Part shown: positions 6,508 to 9,061 of the stretch, piece after piece
How the letters are laid out: every line of letters starts with the position of its first letter
Numbering within the stretch: the stretch's first letter is position 1
Assembly: GCA_046582565.1 (NCBI GenBank)
Contig: JAYGED010000100.1
Location: forward strand, 1-9,061
Length of the DNA stretch: 9,061 nucleotides
Direction: 5' to 3'
DNA from: JAYGED01 sp046582565
Lineage (GTDB): Bacteria; Pseudomonadota; Alphaproteobacteria; JAAXGF01
Made by a program: the position numbers and the translations under genes
The notes under the pieces: generated by a model
What the model saw: the letters and a program-made list of their open reading frames with translations, nothing else
Databases searched by the model: none
What the model was told of the DNA's origin: nothing

Positions 6508-7174
6508 TTTGCCACTTTAATTCCAGTCTTTCCATAATCCGGGCGATGGGGAATGAGAGTGCAAAATAGAACACACCGACGACCGCGAAAATGAGTAATG
6601 GCTGTTGGGTGCGGATTACTAAAATTTGCGATGCACGAAGCAACTCGACATAACCGATGACCGACACCAGGGCGGAATCTTTCAAAACGCCCAACGCCAC
6701 CCCTGTCCATGATGGCAACACGGCCCGCAATCCAATAGGGAAAACGATATACCGCAAATCCTGCCAGTAGGTCATACCCAGGGAGCGGGCGGCCCGCCGG
6801 ATCGTCACCTCCACAGCCTCGATACCGCCGCGCGCAACAGCGGCGACCAGGGCGCTGGTGTAGAACACCAGAACCACGGTTCCCGCCTGGAAAGGATCGA
6901 GCGGAATGCCGATGATCGGGAAAAAATTAAAGAACAGGATAAGCTGGATAACCAATGGCACGCTTCGGAAAACATCGAGGATAAGCCCCAGGCTGCTTGC
7001 TCCGGCCCAGCCTGAGACCGACAAAACCCATCCAAAGAAGATGCCCAGAACCGTGCCGCCGGGAATCGACAAGGCGGCAATCAGCAATGTCCGCCCGGCC
7101 GCTTCGCCCAGAAACCAGATATCCGAAAGCTGGAATGCAGTGAAAAATTGGATTGCGGGTGCCGATTGTTCCAT
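6500..7174 (-). CDS. Polar amino acid ABC transporter, permease subunit 2
   Basis: This 224-residue inner-membrane protein of the HisM/GlnP family shows several hydrophobic segments (about 28-55, 66-90, 98-115, 160-178 and 192-212). Conserved family stretches are VFRSVPLVIQL at 68-78 and LKDSALVSVIG at 164-174. The cytoplasmic EAA-type loop, about 115-134 with RGGIEA and ARSLGM, docks the ATPase. It starts 3 bp after the stop of permease 1, with GAGG about ten bases before the ATG. The two permeases are distinct, so the pore is a heterodimer. Confidence 0.93.
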   Translation of the reverse strand: MEQSAPAIQFFTAFQLSDIWFLGEAAGRTLLIAALSIPGGTVLGIFFGWVLSVSGWAGASSLGLILDVFRSVPLVIQLILFFNFFPIIGIPLDPFQAGTVVLVFYTSALVAAVARGGIEAVEVTIRRAARSLGMTYWQDLRYIVFPIGLRAVLPSWTGVALGVLKDSALVSVIGYVELLRASQILVIRTQQPLLIFAVVGVFYFALSFPIARIMERLELKWQND

Positions 7175-7177
7175 CGC

Positions 7178-7846
7178 TCAACCCGCCTCGTTCCTGAAAA
7201 ATCTCCAGGCGATTAGCTTGGACGCGCCTAGGATCAATTTTACGATGATGTAGTAGATAACGGCCGTCACCGCGAAAAATTCGAAAATCCGGTATGTCCT
7301 CGAAGCCTCGAACTGGGTCGCTCCCGAAAGTTCATGAAAGCCGACCAGCATGCCGAGCGAACTCACCAACACCGACCAGACCATCTGATTCGTCATCGGA
7401 TAATAAACGATGCGCATGACCTGCGGGATGATGATCCGGCTGTAGGTCTGGCTCAAGGTCATGCCGAGCGAACGGGCCGCCTTAAGCTGGGTGTCCGGCA
7501 CCGCCTGAAATCCGCCGCGGAAGGTCTCCGCCAGATATCCGGCGTTATTGAACGACAAGGCACAAAGCACGATCAGGAAGGGACTGAAATGAATGCCGTA
7601 GGCGCCCAGGCCAAATCCGAAAAAGAACAATTGCAGGAGGGCCGGGGTATTGCGTGCGATTTCAATCCACGAGGTCGCAAACCATGTAATCGAACGATTG
7701 CCCGACATCTTGATCAACGCGAGCAGCAGCCCGAGAAGAATACCGATAATCATCGCCAGGACGGAGACTTCCAGGGTCAGAACGCTCGCTTCCAGAAGCT
7801 CCGGCAACCTTCTGAACACAGGACGCCAGTGAAATGTATAGTCCAC
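7178..7846 (-). CDS. Polar amino acid ABC transporter, permease subunit 1
   Basis: The 222-residue membrane protein of the same family carries EIARNTPALLQLFF at 62-75, a hallmark of amino acid permeases, and the EAA loop at about 107-129 (ETFRGG, ARSLGM). About five hydrophobic segments are visible. The start is a GTG, because the frame closes at a stop just two codons upstream and AGGGG lies eight bases before it. A hairpin terminator separates it from the binding-protein gene, so its expression depends on readthrough. Confidence 0.93.
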   Translation of the reverse strand: MDYTFHWRPVFRRLPELLEASVLTLEVSVLAMIIGILLGLLLALIKMSGNRSITWFATSWIEIARNTPALLQLFFFGFGLGAYGIHFSPFLIVLCALSFNNAGYLAETFRGGFQAVPDTQLKAARSLGMTLSQTYSRIIIPQVMRIVYYPMTNQMVWSVLVSSLGMLVGFHELSGATQFEASRTYRIFEFFAVTAVIYYIIVKLILGASKLIAWRFFRNEAG

Positions 7847-7860
7847 GTATTAGGCCCCTG

Positions 7861-7900
7861 GAAAAAACGCTCCCGCCACGATCAACCCGTGGCGAGAGCG
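7861..7900 (-). terminator. Intra-operon hairpin terminator after the binding-protein gene
   Basis: On the minus strand a 13-bp stem (7900-7888 with 7880-7868, one G-T wobble) closes a 7-base loop and is followed directly by six T residues (7867-7862). It lies 10 bp after the stop of the binding-protein gene and before the permease genes. In ABC importers such an element usually gives partial termination, so that the periplasmic protein exceeds the membrane complex. Confidence 0.8.
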
Positions 7901-7909
7901 GTGAAGCGA

Positions 7910-8725
7910 TCAGTACATGACGCCGGGAATGCGAAGCTCGGGCGCTTCACCACCGACAAACTGTCCCCAAAGTTCCTGATACCGGCCGGAACGAACCTGA
8001 TGGGTCACAAACAGGTTCAGGTAGTTAAGCCAACTGATATCCTTACGCGGGCCAACCACCGACGTGAAATCCGTTGTCCATGGCATACGCGGACCGGCGA
8101 TGATGGTGTCGTATTGATCGGCGATAGGCTTGACAGCGGTGTTTGTCGTAATGCCCGCATCGGCCTTGCCTTGCGCTACGGCGAGGAACACTTCGTTCTC
8201 GCTTTGATAGCCCAGATACAGGTCCAGAGTTCCCCACTCCTCAGCGATCTTCAGGAATTCCTGCTCCGGAAGGGTGCCTATCGCGCCGGCAACCCGTTTG
8301 CCCTTCATGTCCTCGAAGGTCACGATGCCGGAATCTTTACCGACGACCGCTTGCGCGTAATAAATCGCGTAAGGAATTGAAAAGCCGACAGTCTGGGCCC
8401 GGGCGAGCGTATCGGAGGTGCCGCCGAACACAACATCGGCGCGGTTGGTAATAATCGACGGCAGACGTTCGGCCCAAGTCACGGGCAGGATTTCAAAATC
8501 CACATCCAGTGCCTTGGCCAAATCCTTGCAGTATTCCACATCGAAACCGGCCGGGTTGTTGCTTGCGTCTCGATAACCGATGGGCGGAAAATCAAGAACC
8601 ACACCGCAGCGCAGCTTCCCAGCGTTGATAACGTCGTCCAGCTTATCCGCTTGAGCCTGGCCGGGAGCAAAGGCGATGGCGATGGCGGCAATTGCAGCCA
8701 TGGCGGTGAATTGTAGAACTCGCAT
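7910..8725 (-). CDS. Family 3 (polar amino acid type) periplasmic substrate-binding protein
   Basis: The precursor is 271 residues, with a signal peptide (hydrophobic 8-20, probable cleavage after AQA at 24-26). The mature part matches SBP_bac_3, including GFDVEYCKDLAKAL at 60-73, the family signature with Y at one usually aliphatic position. R109 in TLARAQ is the expected clamp for a substrate alpha-carboxylate, and FSIPY follows. In ADAGITTN the Asp that normally holds the alpha-amino group appears to be T194, hinting at a ligand other than an ordinary primary amino acid. The start chosen is the ATG at 8725, because GGAGG lies five bases upstream; an ATG 12 bp earlier overlaps that site and would lack one. 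First gene of the transporter operon. Confidence 0.93.
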   Translation of the reverse strand: MRVLQFTAMAAIAAIAIAFAPGQAQADKLDDVINAGKLRCGVVLDFPPIGYRDASNNPAGFDVEYCKDLAKALDVDFEILPVTWAERLPSIITNRADVVFGGTSDTLARAQTVGFSIPYAIYYAQAVVGKDSGIVTFEDMKGKRVAGAIGTLPEQEFLKIAEEWGTLDLYLGYQSENEVFLAVAQGKADAGITTNTAVKPIADQYDTIIAGPRMPWTTDFTSVVGPRKDISWLNYLNLFVTHQVRSGRYQELWGQFVGGEAPELRIPGVMY

Positions 8726-8814
8726 GTTATCCTCCATAAGTGGTTTATCTGACTTAATTATTTTTAAATATGATCAGCCGCCCAAAGACTTCTGATTTGA
8801 TTCTCCACAGATGC

Positions 8815-8843
8815 ATTTAAGCAAATATACAGTTTGTGCACAA
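8815..8843 (-). promoter_or_regulatory. Candidate promoter of the transporter/enolase operon
   Basis: On the minus strand TTGTGC (8843-8838) and TTAAAT (8820-8815) are 17 bp apart, leaving a leader of about 80 bases before the ATG at 8725. Consensus matches are three and four of six. The -35 lies inside the palindrome TTGTGCACAA. This is a modest match chosen partly because of that overlap. Confidence 0.35.
8827..8843. promoter_or_regulatory. Second candidate GntR operator
   Basis: TTGTGCACAA at 8834-8843 is a perfect 10-bp palindrome of the TNGTNNACNA type. Together with the flanking ATACAGTT, the 16 bases at 8827-8842 match the GntR/DapA intergenic motif (minus strand of 3843-3858) at 13 positions. 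Two sites this similar in front of the only two operons of the cluster suggest a shared regulator. Confidence 0.5.
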
Positions 8844-8974
8844 GGGGCCCGGGCCCTTTCCAATTGGATCGTTCGGCGGCGCGGTCGGGGTGTCTTTTAA
8901 CTGCTGATCAAGCTGCTTAGGGGCAGTGTCAGAGGAAAGCGAACCGGCCGGCACAACCCCATAATCGGTAGATA

Positions 8975-9061
8975 TCAGGCCGCAAGTTGACGCCACTCCG
9001 CAAGGGCAATGGAGCGATTGAGTTTGAAGTTTTCGCGATTGTAAAGATGGCGTTCCTGATT
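8975..9061 (-). pseudogene. Transposase C-terminal end, cut by the window edge
   Basis: On the minus strand the frame entering from the right edge ends with RENFKLNRSIALAEWRQLAA and a stop at 8975. The pattern of a basic FKxNRSxALAEWRxL tail is one I associate with integrase-core (DDE) transposases, but I cannot name the IS family with certainty. It is not the same element as the IS3-type end at the left of the window. Only 28 codons are visible, so its integrity is unknown. Confidence 0.55.

Larger units (their letters stand above)
8738..8974. promoter_or_regulatory. Regulatory and junction region upstream of the transporter operon
   Basis: There is no gene here. The stretch holds the leader of the binding-protein gene with an AT-rich tract (8745-8770), the operator-like site at 8827-8843, a GC palindrome at 8845-8856, and the untranslated end of the neighbouring insertion element. 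Where the insertion element stops is not evident. Confidence 0.5.

Noticed and set aside
7334..8380. Long plus-strand open frame of 348 codons opposite permease 1 and the binding protein
   Set aside because: It lies wholly antisense to two well-supported transporter genes, its product is rich in Arg, His and Asp with no domain, and GC-rich codons on the other strand explain its openness.
1..9061. Composite transposon with identical IS ends
   Set aside because: The two transposase ends are different proteins, and no shared terminal repeat was found between them.
1..9061. CRISPR array, toxin-antitoxin or defence system
   Set aside because: There is no regularly spaced repeat array and no protein with nuclease, toxin or defence motifs.

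Overview
The window reads as part of an accessory island in an alphaproteobacterium. The grounds are the moderately high GC of the main genes, the gene types, and a tRNA-Arg(CCG) fragment of the kind used as an integration site. No species can be named from the sequence alone. It falls into three parts: an IS/integration scar with degraded DNA (1 to about 1830), a compact catabolic and uptake cluster (1835-8725), and a second transposase end (8975-9061).

Left part. The last 33 codons of an IS3-family transposase run off the window start and are followed by the probable IS terminal repeat. About 700 bp of debris follows, with short frames that I do not recognise. Then comes the 3' half of a tRNA-Arg gene on the minus strand (830-875). 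It has a perfect T arm, an encoded CCA end and the anticodon loop, but its 5' half is missing. This is what a tyrosine-integrase attachment site looks like. If so, the DNA from about 876 rightward is the island and the DNA to the left is the old chromosomal flank. From 880 to 1830 there is one short orphan reading frame on the minus strand, two hairpins and nothing else I can name.

Main cluster. A FadR/FCD-type GntR regulator (plus strand) is divergent from a two-gene operon encoding a DapA-family lyase and a proline racemase-superfamily protein. The latter carries the Cys/Thr active-site pair known from trans-3-hydroxy-L-proline dehydratases instead of the Cys/Cys pair of racemases and epimerases. 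The regulator meets, tail to tail, a second minus-strand operon: periplasmic binding protein, two permeases and an ATPase of the polar amino acid ABC family, then an enolase-superfamily (MLE-like) enzyme of the type that acts on proline derivatives. An internal hairpin terminator after the binding-protein gene would let that gene be made in excess over the membrane components.

How they fit together. I infer uptake of a cyclic amino acid (hydroxyproline, a hydroxyproline betaine or a similar compound), its conversion by two different alpha-proton-abstracting enzymes, and processing by a Schiff-base lyase or deaminase, all under one GntR repressor. In favour of a single regulon, the divergent GntR/DapA promoter and the binding-protein promoter share a 16-nt motif (13 of 16 identical) containing a TGTNNAC-type palindrome that overlaps the predicted promoter elements. 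No oxidase, reductase or semialdehyde dehydrogenase of the known hydroxyproline routes is in the window. The chemistry is therefore either completed elsewhere or differs from the described pathways.
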